Positions 34,246 to 44,454 are shown, counted from the stretch's first letter. The stretch: 64,000 nt of DNA from Algoriphagus ratkowskyi (GCF_002150505.1 NZ_MSSV01000001.1:186001-250000); one strand, 5' to 3'. Notes: a model not told the origin generated them from the letters alone. Program-made: numbers and translations.

Positions 34246-35511
34246 TTAGCTAACTTTCACTGCGATTCTATGACATGCATTGTTCAGATATCCTTTTGGA
34301 TTCCAGCCCGGCATCACCATGGTTTGAGATATTCCTTTTGAATCATTTGCTTTAGCCCAAATCTCATAATATCCTGCCTGAGGAAAACTCAAGTCAATGG
34401 ACCATTGCTGCCAAGCCAGTCTATTGGCAGGTTTTTTCAAATTGCAGGTTTTCCAAGTTGCTCCAAAATCTGTAGTCACTTGCATCTCTTTTACCTCGAG
34501 ATCTCCAGCCCAGGCATGACCTTGCACTTTCAATTTTTTGGATATACCAAACATGGCTCCCGTTTTAGGATAAGTGATTATAGACTTCACGGGCATGGAT
34601 TCTATGATTTTCATGTCCTCATCCGGCACTTCTTGACCGGGAGCGACTGGATATTTAGGAACTCGATAGGAGTCACCCAGCATTTTCTCTCCATCATGAA
34701 CTTTATTTCTAACGACGAGCTTATTCAGCCATTTTCCAGAAACTGAAGCTGGCCAACCACCGCAAACCAATCTAAGCGGAAAGCCATGAGCCAAAGGAAT
34801 GTCTTTACCATTGAGTTGAAATGCCAATAGCGACTCATCCTCCATCGCTTTGGCAAGCGGCACGCCACGGGAGATAACGACCTTAGTTAGATCGCCATTG
34901 AGATGCTTGTCCGCACCATAATACCCAATGTAAACAGCGTCAGACTTGATGCCCACATCCGCCAAAACATCTTTTAATCTCACTCCAGTCCATTCAGAGC
35001 AATATACAGCACCCTCTTCCCATTGATTTCCGGCTGTTAGTGGGTAAAAGCCGGCACGGCCATTTCCACCACATTCCAACACGAGCTGATAGCTGTAGGA
35101 TTTGAATTTGCTTTTAAGCTCCGCTAGGCTGTAAGTTTTTTCCTTAGTCACTGATTCTCCAGCGATCGTAAGCGTCCAGCTATTCACGTCTATGTCATCG
35201 GGAATCAAGCCATTATTTCTGATGAAAATGCTTGCAAAAGGAGTCACCGCATCATTTAATAGATGAGGTGCTGGCTCCACGTTCCAAGGTTTCTCGTTTC
35301 TAATAATCATTCCTTCGCTTTTGCCTTTCATCGGGTCAAAATCTGCAGGAAGTCCTACTGGAATATAATCTACAGGCATGGTAGACGCATGAACTATTTC
35401 CGCACCTAAAAATGCTGCCATGGCTGCAAGTGTACTTTTTTGCAAAAAAGCTCTCCTGTCTTGAGTGTTATCAGGTTTTTTCATCGAGCTATTAAAGTCT
35501 TTTTTTGACAT
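34246..35511 (-). CDS. sorA: molybdopterin-dependent sulfite dehydrogenase (SorA-like)
   Basis: Oxidises sulfite to sulfate in the periplasm. The Tat-type signal DRRAFLQKSTLAAMAAFLGA precedes the Moco domain. The molybdenum-ligand Cys is in LVLECGGNGRAGF; GVRLKDVLADVG and HGFPLRLVCGGWPASVSGKW also match the family. A C-terminal Mo-co dimerisation domain follows. The ATG at 35511 (MSKKDFNSS) places the signal at the N-terminus; the frame is open to 35544. Coupled to the cytochrome gene downstream. Confidence 0.9.
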   Translation of the reverse strand: MSKKDFNSSMKKPDNTQDRRAFLQKSTLAAMAAFLGAEIVHASTMPVDYIPVGLPADFDPMKGKSEGMIIRNEKPWNVEPAPHLLNDAVTPFASIFIRNNGLIPDDIDVNSWTLTIAGESVTKEKTYSLAELKSKFKSYSYQLVLECGGNGRAGFYPLTAGNQWEEGAVYCSEWTGVRLKDVLADVGIKSDAVYIGYYGADKHLNGDLTKVVISRGVPLAKAMEDESLLAFQLNGKDIPLAHGFPLRLVCGGWPASVSGKWLNKLVVRNKVHDGEKMLGDSYRVPKYPVAPGQEVPDEDMKIIESMPVKSIITYPKTGAMFGISKKLKVQGHAWAGDLEVKEMQVTTDFGATWKTCNLKKPANRLAWQQWSIDLSFPQAGYYEIWAKANDSKGISQTMVMPGWNPKGYLNNACHRIAVKVS

Positions 35512-35818
35512 GGCAATGTTGTGTTGAAAAGTGACTTGAGGCAAAATTAGAAATCTTAACGACTATTATCCCATTGCAAGTGATGATTTGGTGTTTCAGT
35601 AGCTAACAGGACAAAGTTTTATGTGCACCCAACCGGCGGAATACTGAGACTGATCTCTGTTCATACTGAATACTGTTTTATAAACTTTGCCCACCAGCGG
35701 ACAAAAACGTTCGCTTGATTGTGAAAATGCTCTACTTGAAGGTCAAATAAGGTCTATTTTATCAGTTTTATACTGGCACAGAAATTTGATAGTAGGGAAA
35801 AGAGAAAACTATATTTAG

Positions 35819-35860
35819 AGGGCTTCGACTTCGCTCAGCCTGACAACGACTTCGTTCAGT
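35819..35860. repeat. REP-like extragenic repeat
   Basis: GGGCTTCGACTTCGCTCAGCC followed by ACGACTTCGTTCAGT, two related copies of a TTCGACTTCGCTCAG motif. The first matches 15319-15340 in the opposite orientation. It lies in the 489-bp gap between sorA and the permease gene, which otherwise shows no gene. Confidence 0.6.
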
Positions 35861-36000
35861 TTGAAGGTGAGCACATCATTGCGTGGAAGGAGTTCTGACG
35901 ACATATCAATCTGGCAGTTACTTCGGGACAGATTGCTTCGTTGCTCGCAATGACGAATAATGTTAATCTTCGAATTTTATAATTTTTCAATTTAGAAAAA

Positions 36001-38421
36001 ATGCTAAAGAACTACTTTAAAATCGCTTGGAGGAATCTCAGAAGAAATAAGCTCAGGACAAGCATCCATGTTTTGGGTTTGTCGATAGGGATCGCTATCT
36101 GCTTTTTGATTTTCAATGTGGTGACTCATTCGTACAGTTTTGACCAGTTTCATCCTGATAAGGAAAGAATTTTCCGAATTAATACCCTGACCGATTGGGG
36201 AGATGGGGGCGGGAGTTTTCCTAATTCAGGGACTCCTGGACCTCTTGCCGAAGTGATCCAAGATGAAATCTCAGGCGTCGAAGTGAAGGGCAAACTCTAT
36301 ACGATGTATTCAACATTAGTAGCCTTGCCTACTTCTGACAAAGTATTTGGTAGATCTGATAAAGTGACTTTTGCTGATCCGGGATTCTTTGAGTTATTCC
36401 CTAGAGAATGGCTGGCCGGTAATCCAGAAACAGCTTTGATCCAACCCGAATCAGTGGTGATCTCAGCCAACAGTTTGCATAAGTATTTTCCGGGAACTGA
36501 CCCCTCAGACGTCTTGGGTCAGGAATTGATGTTTGTGGATTCGGATTCGATCTATGCAAAAGTGACGGGTGTGATTGCGGACTATACAGAAAACACAGAC
36601 TTTATTTTTCATGATTTTATTTCTTACAGTACCATTCGAACGCCAGAGCAACTCGACTGGTATGGCTTGCACGACTGGTCATCAGTAAATTCGAGTTCAC
36701 AGCTTTTCGTCAAACTCGCAAAAGGAGTGACGCCTGAATCGGTGGATGAAGCATTTAAACCTTTGGTCACTAAAAATATGGAAGCTGGAGATGATGGAGA
36801 ATACAATACGAGTTTCTTCGCAGAACCTTTAGCAGAGATGCATTTTGTGCCAAATTATGGAAGTACCAGTGTTTCTAAGGTATTCCTAAAAGGCTTAAGT
36901 ACCATTGGCTTAATCATACTTGTGTTGGCTGCGCTGAACTTCGTCAACCTAGAAACTGCACAAGCCATCAGTCGATCGAAGGAAGTTGGGATAAGAAAAA
37001 CTATTGGAGGGACTCGCCTGCAGTTGATTATACAGTTTCTCGCAGAGACATTTTTAATTGTGATTTTCAGCACTGTTCTCGCACTTGCTATGGTAGAAGG
37101 GATCAAAATCCTTTTTACAAGTTACTTACCTCAGGATTTCCGTATAGATTATTTCTCCGTTTACAATAGCTTGTTCTATGTAGGTTTCCCTGTTTTGATC
37201 TCGATGATTACAGGTATGTACCCAGCACTGATTCTTTCTAACTATGATCCACAGCGTGCATTGAAGGGGGATATGATCCGAAATGGGAAGTTTTCTTTGG
37301 GAGTATTCATGAGAAAAAACCTTACCGTGATTCAATTGTCTGCTTCCATGGCATTTATCATCCTGGTTTTGGTGCTGAACTATCAATTGAAATATGTGAC
37401 CAGCCAGCCTTTGGGTTTTGATAAAGAAGCAGTGATGTACGCTCGACTGCCTTTCATGTCTGATCCAGATAAAATGATTCAGCTCCAAGATCGCTACAAT
37501 CAGGAGTCAATCGTACAAAGCGCAAGCCTCAGCGGAAGCTTGGTGACCTCTACAAGCTTATGGACTTCCAATGCGAAAATCCCAGTGGATACGACAGAGA
37601 TTGAGATTAATATCCAAGTGATGAACGTGGATTCAGCTTTTGTTCGGGTAAATGGTATTCCATTGCTGGCAGGTTCGGATAAGATAACTAGGTCGGATGA
37701 GATATTGATCAATGCTCAATTTGTGAATGAAGCGGGCTTTGAAAGTCCAGAGGAAGCGATAGGAACTGAGATCAGATATAGTGATAAGCAGGTGCGGATA
37801 ATTGGAGTTGTTGATGACTTTCACTCCAGATCACTCCGGGAGAAAATCAGGCCCTTGCTTTTCACCTACAATCCATCCTATTTTCAGTCGGTAAGTGTAA
37901 AGCTTAATTCTGATCAAAATCTGGCAGCAAGTAAGGAGCGACTGGAGCAGATTTACCTCACGGTTTATCCTTATGAAGAAGCTTCCTTCAGCTTTTTGGA
38001 TACACAAATAGATCAATTCTATCAGGAGGATGAAAAGATAAAAAATGTGTTGGGCTTCGCTTGTGCACTTGCAATTATGATTTCCTGCTTGGGATTATTT
38101 GGACTTTCCAGTTTTACCATTGCGCAGAGAACTAAAGAAATCAGCATCAGAAAAGTTTTGGGAGCAACTTTGCAGCAGATCCTTTTTCTAATCTCCAAAG
38201 AGTACATAATTTTACTGGGTCTGTCCTTTTTGATCGCAATTTTACCGGCCTATTATTTCTTGAATAACTGGCTTAATGGCTTCAGTACCAAAGTCGATAT
38301 GCCTTATTTCATCTTTGTTGCTGCTGGCTTGGGGGTTATGGCAATTTGCTTGCTAATAGTTGGGATACATTCTTATATCGCTTCGCAAACTAATCCTGCT
38401 AAGGTGCTGAAAAGCGAGTAA
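36001..38421 (+). CDS. FtsX/MacB-type ABC transporter permease
   Basis: An 806-residue duplicated permease: membrane segment near residue 20-40 (VLGLSIGIAICFLIFNVV), a large MacB-type periplasmic domain, and an FtsX core at about 290-430. A second periplasmic domain and a C-terminal FtsX core follow at about 680-790. The start MLKNYFKIAWRNLRRNKLRT is the signature of a Bacteroidota group of such permeases. No ATPase adjoins it; the nearest is 3.7 kb downstream and in a separate unit. The substrate is unknown; lipoprotein or antimicrobial export is usual for the fold. Confidence 0.9.
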   Translation: MLKNYFKIAWRNLRRNKLRTSIHVLGLSIGIAICFLIFNVVTHSYSFDQFHPDKERIFRINTLTDWGDGGGSFPNSGTPGPLAEVIQDEISGVEVKGKLYTMYSTLVALPTSDKVFGRSDKVTFADPGFFELFPREWLAGNPETALIQPESVVISANSLHKYFPGTDPSDVLGQELMFVDSDSIYAKVTGVIADYTENTDFIFHDFISYSTIRTPEQLDWYGLHDWSSVNSSSQLFVKLAKGVTPESVDEAFKPLVTKNMEAGDDGEYNTSFFAEPLAEMHFVPNYGSTSVSKVFLKGLSTIGLIILVLAALNFVNLETAQAISRSKEVGIRKTIGGTRLQLIIQFLAETFLIVIFSTVLALAMVEGIKILFTSYLPQDFRIDYFSVYNSLFYVGFPVLISMITGMYPALILSNYDPQRALKGDMIRNGKFSLGVFMRKNLTVIQLSASMAFIILVLVLNYQLKYVTSQPLGFDKEAVMYARLPFMSDPDKMIQLQDRYNQESIVQSASLSGSLVTSTSLWTSNAKIPVDTTEIEINIQVMNVDSAFVRVNGIPLLAGSDKITRSDEILINAQFVNEAGFESPEEAIGTEIRYSDKQVRIIGVVDDFHSRSLREKIRPLLFTYNPSYFQSVSVKLNSDQNLAASKERLEQIYLTVYPYEEASFSFLDTQIDQFYQEDEKIKNVLGFACALAIMISCLGLFGLSSFTIAQRTKEISIRKVLGATLQQILFLISKEYIILLGLSFLIAILPAYYFLNNWLNGFSTKVDMPYFIFVAAGLGVMAICLLIVGIHSYIASQTNPAKVLKSE

Positions 38422-39731
38422 CTAACCTTTGTGGTTTTCTTAAAGCCCGAAGGTTTTGAATCTGAAAATTTCTCGTAACGGCGCAACGTTTCGAAAAATC
38501 TATAACATCAGATTACCTCCGCAAGCGCGCAAAGGCGCCACGGTAATGACTTACCTTTGGGGTTTTGTTTGAACCCCGAAGGTTTTGAATATGAATTACT
38601 CTCGCGGCGGCGCAATGGCGCAACGTTTTGAAACAAGTTTTTTCGCGATAACGAGCACCACAGGTGCGACCCATATTATAGCCCCGGTTTCAACCATGGG
38701 TAAATTGAATGGATAAAGTTTTTTTGGGTTTTGGCCGGGGGAATGTTAAATGATTAAATGCCAGTTCGCCAAAACGAGAGGAGTTAAAGATTTAAAATCT
38801 AAATGGAAGGACTTTGGGATCCTGTGGTGGAAAAAGTATCGGTGATGAGATATACATCGAACCTATTGTGAGGTAAGTCTTTAGCTTGTGTTCAACCCTT
38901 TCAGGGTTGCCGTTTCCATCAATTTCCCAATTGTCCACGGGTCCCGATAGCTATCGGGACACCCGAGTTTATTGAAAAGTTGGACCATCACGAAATTACT
39001 TCGCTCATCGGGTCTGTCGCTTCGTATTCGTTCGTATAAATCTAGAACTACAAGCATGACCCCGAATGGGGTCAAACCATTCATAACCATGGGTGCAACC
39101 CATGGTTTGAAACAACAACAAATATTCCCACGACCCCGAAGGGGTCGAACTGTTTTTCATCCAGCACAATCACTGACAATACCGCTCGTGCCGTTGGCAC
39201 TCTGGTAGTTTCTCATCCTTCCCATCTCCCAGCATTTCGTTGCGCTCATACTGGGCAAGTAGGGTACGAGCTGTTAGCGCTTGAATATCTTCACCAATTC
39301 TGAACCTAAAATTTGGCTAAAGCCTAAAAACAATCTTGCTATCCCTTTTACCTCCAGCTAAAGCAGGAGGCAACGCAGCAAAAACTACCAGGAATTGCAA
39401 TGTGGCTTCAGCCAAAATCCCCGCTACCCTATCTGCAATAGACAGGCCCGATGGGAGCCCGAACTCATCAGAATCTGTATTGATCTTCGGCTTAATCATT
39501 ATTCACCTATTTGTTATTGGGTTTGTGTCTTCACGAACCTAGGGATGTAAGGGTGAATAGTTATTTACCTCTACCAATGAATCGTTTTTATCTTCTCCGA
39601 AAAAATAATCAAATAACCACCTAAGTAAATAAAATTTTTAATTAAGTTTTTTGACTCAAAATTGCCATGAAAAGCTAAATTGCATTTCAGTTTATTATTT
39701 TAAATCTTCTTTCTAGCAAATAATCACCTTC
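38422..39731. repeat. 1.3-kb gene-free region rich in palindromes and repeats
   Basis: No credible coding frame. A repeated block (about 38427-38500 and 38551-38640) shares CCCGAAGGTTTTGAAT-ATGAA-type sequence and GGCGCAACGTTT. Hairpins include CAACCCTTTCAGGGTTG (38893-38909), the perfect 20-base palindrome GTCCCGATAGCTATCGGGAC (38941-38960), GACCCCGAATGGGGTC (39058-39073) and CGACCCCGAAGGGGTCG (39131-39147). The last ~100 bases are AT-rich and probably hold the DUF1080 gene promoter. Confidence 0.7.
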
Positions 39732-40409
39732 ATGACGAGATTCAAAAATCTAATTTTTCCAGCCTTCCTGTTATCTGCTTTCCTCTTTGCTGCGTGCAAT
39801 AGTCAAAAAATCCGTTCAGACGCAGGATACTCAGCCCTTTTCAATGGAGAAAACCTAGACGGCTGGGTAGGGAATAAGACTTCCTACAGAGCTGAGGATG
39901 GTATGATTGTCATTGATCCAAAAGGAACGGGTGGCGGAAATCTTTTCACGGAGAAAGAATACGGAGACTTTTCACTTCGCTTTGAATTTCAATTAACTCC
40001 AGGCGCAAACAATGGCTTGGGAATTCATGCACCACTTACCGGAGATGCAGCTTATATGGGTAAGGAGCTTCAAATTTTGGACAACACAGCTGATAAATTT
40101 GCCAACCTAGAAGTATATCAATATCATGGCTCGGTATATGGTGTAATACCTGCAAAGCGTGGATTTTTGAAGCCAGTAGGTGAGTGGAATTCACAGGAAG
40201 TAATCGTCAAACATCCACATATCAAAATCATCCTAAACGGAGAGGTTATTTTAGATGGAGATTATCTAGAAGCTAGCAAAAATGGCACATTAGATAAAAA
40301 AGATCATCCAGGTTTGCAGCGTAGTTCAGGGCATATTGGCTTCTTGGGCCATGGGGATGTCGTTCGATTTAAAAATATTAGTATCAAGGAATTAACAGCA
40401 ACTAAGTAA
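39732..40409 (+). CDS. DUF1080 (3-keto-disaccharide hydrolase-type) lipoprotein
   Basis: Lipoprotein signal (IFPAFLLSAFLFAAC, Cys at about residue 21) followed by one DUF1080 jelly-roll domain. SALFNGENLDGWVGNK, YGDFSLRFEFQLTPGANNGLGI and GHIGFLGHGDVVRFKNISI are its typical start, middle and end. Members of this family cleave 3-keto-glycosides. The next gene, 15 bases on, is a Gfo/Idh/MocA oxidoreductase, which could create or process such keto-sugars, so the two probably act in one pathway. Confidence 0.9.
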   Translation: MTRFKNLIFPAFLLSAFLFAACNSQKIRSDAGYSALFNGENLDGWVGNKTSYRAEDGMIVIDPKGTGGGNLFTEKEYGDFSLRFEFQLTPGANNGLGIHAPLTGDAAYMGKELQILDNTADKFANLEVYQYHGSVYGVIPAKRGFLKPVGEWNSQEVIVKHPHIKIILNGEVILDGDYLEASKNGTLDKKDHPGLQRSSGHIGFLGHGDVVRFKNISIKELTATK

Positions 40410-40424
40410 TAACTTCAATAAGAA

Positions 40425-41774
40425 ATGAGTAAGAAAATAGCAAGTATTGATCGTAGAGACTTTGTCAAAAAAAGTGGCTTAGGGATTTTAGGAGCTGCTT
40501 TGGCACCTTCTCTTTTGGCTAGACTAAATGCCGGGGAGCGCCTAAGAACAGCCCATATCGGCCTTGGTAGTATGGGAATGGCAGATTTGGGGGCTATTTC
40601 ATCCCATCCATTAGTGGATGTCACGGTACTTTGTGATGTGGATAGTGCGAATTTAGCGAAAGCCAAAGCACTTCATCCCAACGCAAAAACGTACAGTGAT
40701 TACCGAACATTGCTTAAGGAAATGAGTGGTGAGATCGACGCTGTCATTGTTTCAACTCCAGATCATACGCATGCACCAGCATCTATGATGGCAATGGAAA
40801 TGAACAAGCCGGTGTATTGTCAGAAGCCTTTGACTCACCATGTGAGTGAAGCTAGAGCGATGAATGAGCTTGCTGCGAAAAAGAAGTTGGTGACTCAGAT
40901 GGGTATCCAAGTTCACTCTTTTTATGACTATAAATTAGCTACACTTTTGATCCAGTCTGGCATCATTGGTAAGGTGCATACTGTTCGTGCTTGGTCACCA
41001 AAAGACTGGGGTTACGATGGTCCGGAACCAGCAGGGTCTGATCCAGTTCCAGCTACCTTAGACTGGAACCTATGGCAAGGAACTGCTCCAGAGCGTCCTT
41101 ATAAAGAAGGTTTTTATCATCCAGGCAACTGGAGAAAAGTAATGGACTACGGTTGTGGTACACTTGGCGATATGGGAGTGCATATTTTTGACACGCCATA
41201 CAATGCCTTGGAACTAGACGTTCCGCGTACGATTATCAACGAGTGCCGCGAGCCTACGGGATTTGGTTTCCCAGCAAATAATATCGTGACTTACGAATTC
41301 CCAGGTACTAAGCAGACCGCAGAGACATTGAAGTGGGTTTGGTATGATGGAATCGGAGCTCCAGAAGCCCACGAAGATTTAGTTCTTCCTAATGGTGATG
41401 AATTGCCAGATCAGGGAGCAATGTTCATGGGTGAAAAAGGCAGGTTGTTATTGCCACACTTCCAGCAGTTGCCACGTAAAATCGTTGATGGAAAATATGT
41501 TGAGATGGACATAGAATCATTCAATTTGGGCAAACCAGTGAAGGATTATGCTGCTGAAAGCAATAAGCATTACCATCAGTTTGTGGATGCTTGCTTAGGC
41601 AAAGGCGAGACTACTGCACCATTCTCTTATGCATCTAGATTGACAGAAACGATCCTGCTAGGCGTGATTGCAGGTAGATTCCCTAACGAGACACTACACT
41701 GGGATAGCAAAAAAGCAAAATTTGCAGAGAAGAAAGCGAATAAGTTCTTGAAAGGGAAGTATCGCAAGTTTTAG
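40425..41774 (+). CDS. Gfo/Idh/MocA family oxidoreductase, exported
   Basis: NAD(P)-dependent sugar oxidoreductase. A Tat-like signal (RRDFVKKSGLGILGAALAPS) precedes the Rossmann fold TAHIGLGSMGMADLGA. The DAVIVSTPDHTHAPASMMAM and KPVYCQKPLTHHVSEAR motifs give the EKP-like catalytic lysine, followed by the C-terminal alpha/beta domain (GCGTLGDMGVHIFD). Tat export would carry the folded, cofactor-loaded enzyme to the periplasm. It pairs with the DUF1080 gene upstream and is followed by a terminator. Confidence 0.92.
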   Translation: MSKKIASIDRRDFVKKSGLGILGAALAPSLLARLNAGERLRTAHIGLGSMGMADLGAISSHPLVDVTVLCDVDSANLAKAKALHPNAKTYSDYRTLLKEMSGEIDAVIVSTPDHTHAPASMMAMEMNKPVYCQKPLTHHVSEARAMNELAAKKKLVTQMGIQVHSFYDYKLATLLIQSGIIGKVHTVRAWSPKDWGYDGPEPAGSDPVPATLDWNLWQGTAPERPYKEGFYHPGNWRKVMDYGCGTLGDMGVHIFDTPYNALELDVPRTIINECREPTGFGFPANNIVTYEFPGTKQTAETLKWVWYDGIGAPEAHEDLVLPNGDELPDQGAMFMGEKGRLLLPHFQQLPRKIVDGKYVEMDIESFNLGKPVKDYAAESNKHYHQFVDACLGKGETTAPFSYASRLTETILLGVIAGRFPNETLHWDSKKAKFAEKKANKFLKGKYRKF

Positions 41775-41934
41775 TATCAAGGCAAAAGTATCTAGACACA
41801 AGAAATAAGACTCTGGTTATTGAAAATTGACAATTGAACATTGACAATTGATCATTGTGAATTGAACCTGGATAATTTGTTTTGTGCGCTAGCGAACAAA
41901 AATGTTCGAGATAGCAAAGCTAATAAAAGTATAG

Positions 41935-41969
41935 AAATGCCTCTGGAGTTAATTCAGAGGCATTTTTTT
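41935..41969 (+). terminator. rho-independent terminator after Gfo/Idh gene
   Basis: AAATGCCTCTG/CAGAGGCATTT stem with a 9-base loop, continuing into a T-run. It lies 160 bases past the stop codon, and the gap between holds an AT-rich repeat of the type ATTGACAATTGA (41820-41865). Confidence 0.8.
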
Positions 41970-42099
41970 ATGGCATAAAAGTGGAAAAGAGTAATAAGAG
42001 TTTAATATGTAGATTGAATATTATGTAATCTTCTAATTCACTAGGGGACTAATAAATCAAGTGTAACAATCTTCCTATTTCCAAATATTTCAATACAAA

Positions 42100-42783
42100 A
42101 TGATAGAACTTAAGAAATTAGACAAATACATAGAATCGCGTTTTCAGCGTGTGTTTATTCTCAAAGGGATTGACCTTACGATCAAAGAAGGAGAGTTTAT
42201 TACACTGATGGGACCAAGTGGTGCAGGGAAATCTACGCTGCTAAATATCCTAGGTTTGTTGGATGAGGAGTATGCTGGCGAATATTGGTTTGGGGATAGA
42301 GACCTGGCTAAAATGAAAGACAGAGAGCGTGCGGCATTACACAAAAGTGAATTTGGATACATCTTTCAAGCCTATCATTTGATCGATGAACTGACGGTTT
42401 ATGAGAACATAGAGACGCCTCTTCTATACAGAAATGTATCTTCAAGTGAAAGAAAAAGCATCATAGCAAATCTTCTAGATAGATTCAATATGGTGGCAAA
42501 GAAAGATTTGTTTCCTGCACAGTTATCAGGTGGACAACAGCAGCTGGTAGGAATAGCCAGAGCCGTGGCAGGAAGACCACGGGTACTTCTGGCAGATGAG
42601 CCTACAGGGAATTTGCATTCTGGTCAGGCGAAGGAAATTATGGAAGTATTTCAGGAATTGCACCTCGAAGGCACTACCATTATTCAGGCTACACATGCAA
42701 GAGAAAATGCAGATTATGGCACACGATTAATTGATATGCTGGATGGTAAAATAGAAAACGATGAAGCGATTATTCATGGATAA
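42100..42783 (+). CDS. ABC transporter ATP-binding protein (MacB/LolD type)
   Basis: A 227-residue ATPase. Walker A is GPSGAGKST, the Q-loop lies in FGYIFQAYHLIDELT, the signature is LSGGQQQL (the third Q is usually R), Walker B is VLLADEPTGNLHSG, and the H-loop is IQATHAREN. The next gene, a TolC-family channel, overlaps its end by 8 bases, so both are produced together. Neither an HlyD-type adaptor nor a permease lies in the operon; those parts must come from elsewhere. Confidence 0.92.
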   Translation: MIELKKLDKYIESRFQRVFILKGIDLTIKEGEFITLMGPSGAGKSTLLNILGLLDEEYAGEYWFGDRDLAKMKDRERAALHKSEFGYIFQAYHLIDELTVYENIETPLLYRNVSSSERKSIIANLLDRFNMVAKKDLFPAQLSGGQQQLVGIARAVAGRPRVLLADEPTGNLHSGQAKEIMEVFQELHLEGTTIIQATHARENADYGTRLIDMLDGKIENDEAIIHG

Positions 42784-44110
42784 AAAGTATATAATTCTAC
42801 TTATTGTAGCGCTGTTATCTGGTGCGATTCAAGCTCAAGATACACTGAGGATAGACTTTCGTCAGGCGGTGGATCTTGCTCTGTCTGCAAATGTGGATTA
42901 CCAAATGCAGACAAATTCTATGGAAGTGCTGAAAGTCGAAAAGCAATCGGCTTTCCTTTCTCACTTACCAAATGCCAATATAAATAGCTCATTTTCTCAG
43001 CAATCTGGACAGCAGTTTCAGCAAATTGAAGGAGAAATTGTAGTGACTAATGTGAGAAATGAAGTGGTCAATGCAGGTCTGAATATGAATATGCCAATTT
43101 TCAATTCTGGAAGAAGGATTTTGGATACTCAATCTGCTAAATTGGCTTACGAAGCTGGAGAGAAAGGCTTGGACAGAGCCTCGCAGCAAGTGATGTTTGA
43201 TGTGGCAAGACGCTATCTTCAGGTGTTATTGGACGATGAATTAGTGAGAATCTCTCAGCAAAATCTGATAAACCAAAAAGAGCAATTTAGACAAATTGAT
43301 GGTTTTGTTGAAGCTGGGTTAAGAACGCTTTCAGATAAATACAATCAACAATCTGAAGTTGCAAGGTTGGAATCTGTCCTGGTAGATGCAGAATTACAGT
43401 ATCAGAATGACGTCTGGGATTTGTCTGAGTATCTACAGTTAGATCCGGGAGTAGTGCCTGTATTGGAATCAGTGAATCCAAGGTTGGATGAGTTGAGATA
43501 TGATGGGATGAGTATGACAGAATTGTATGACCTAGCTAAAGTAAATCGGGCAGACGGTGTACAGCAAGAGCTTTTGGAGTTTTCCTTTAAAAAAGATATG
43601 CAAGCGATCAAAGCGATGTATTACCCTAGAATTGGAGCCTTTTATAATTATAACACCTTTTTCACATCCTTGGATGATAGGAATTTGCAAGATCAACTCT
43701 TTAATGTTTACCCTCAAAATACACTTGGCTTAAGTCTGTCAATTCCTATTTTCAATAATTTCCAAAACAGGTTGAATGTGAGCCGAAGTAGAGTGACATA
43801 TAAAAATCAGATTTTGCAGAAGGAATCTGTTAATAGAAAAATCTATCAAGACGTAAAGCTAGCCCATCTTAATTATATGGCGGCAGTGAAAAAGGAGGGA
43901 AATACTAGCATTCAAGTGATGGCGGCTGAGGAAGCGCAAAATGCTATTTCTGAGCGTTTCCGTCTTGGTCTATCCAATTTCGTCGATCTTGCTACTGCAA
44001 ATCAGCAATTGGTGGCTGCACAAGCAGATAAAGCTCAGGCGGTGTACACACTTTTCTTCCAAGAAGTATTGATGCAGCATGCGTTGGGTACGTTGGAGGT
44101 GTTGAAGTAG
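42776..44110 (+). CDS. TolC family outer-membrane efflux channel
   Basis: The ATG at 42776 gives a signal peptide (MDKKYIILLIVALLSGAIQA); the frame is open to 42761. Two outer-membrane efflux repeats follow: RIDFRQAVDLALSANVDYQM opens the first and LGLSLSIPIFNNFQNRLNVS is in the second. FRLGLSNFVDLATANQQLVAAQADK is the typical coiled-coil closing motif. 444 residues. It forms the outer-membrane conduit for the ATPase encoded just upstream. Confidence 0.92.
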   Translation: MDKKYIILLIVALLSGAIQAQDTLRIDFRQAVDLALSANVDYQMQTNSMEVLKVEKQSAFLSHLPNANINSSFSQQSGQQFQQIEGEIVVTNVRNEVVNAGLNMNMPIFNSGRRILDTQSAKLAYEAGEKGLDRASQQVMFDVARRYLQVLLDDELVRISQQNLINQKEQFRQIDGFVEAGLRTLSDKYNQQSEVARLESVLVDAELQYQNDVWDLSEYLQLDPGVVPVLESVNPRLDELRYDGMSMTELYDLAKVNRADGVQQELLEFSFKKDMQAIKAMYYPRIGAFYNYNTFFTSLDDRNLQDQLFNVYPQNTLGLSLSIPIFNNFQNRLNVSRSRVTYKNQILQKESVNRKIYQDVKLAHLNYMAAVKKEGNTSIQVMAAEEAQNAISERFRLGLSNFVDLATANQQLVAAQADKAQAVYTLFFQEVLMQHALGTLEVLK

Positions 44111-44185
44111 ATAGGAAAATTAAGACGTTAGACATTAGATTCAAGGTAAAGCAGAATTAGAAGATTACTTGTCTGAATTCACCAG

Positions 44186-44340
44186 TCGTTCCTACGGAAC
44201 GAAAAGTACTAACTATTTATACATTTTCTACAGACCAGACCTTCCTACGGAAGGTTGAATTTACGCTGAAAACTTGCCCCAAGGGGGCAATTGGTTTGTA
44301 GCTAGGAAGTCGCAATTCATTTAATCGTTCCAGCGGAACG
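44186..44340. repeat. cluster of related 15-base palindromes
   Basis: CGTTCCTACGGAACG (44186-44200), CCTTCCTACGGAAGG (44240-44254) and CGTTCCAGCGGAACG (44326-44340), all built on TTCCnnCGGAA, plus CCCCAAGGGGG-type sequence between. They lie in the 406-bp gap between the TolC and OmpA genes, which has no coding frame. Confidence 0.65.
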
Positions 44341-44454
44341 AGTCGTGATTGTTCCGAAAATGTGAGAAAAAATATAGTCCAGCTTCTGGAGTAGCAGGAC
44401 ATAGTTTAGCGTTCTCTGCGAAAAACTCTGTGTCCACTGCGGTAAAAACATAAA

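Noticed and set aside
39336..39542. 68-codon frame in the palindrome-rich region
   Set aside because: No family motif, overlaps repeats on both strands, and is equally open on the opposite strand; more likely repeat-derived.
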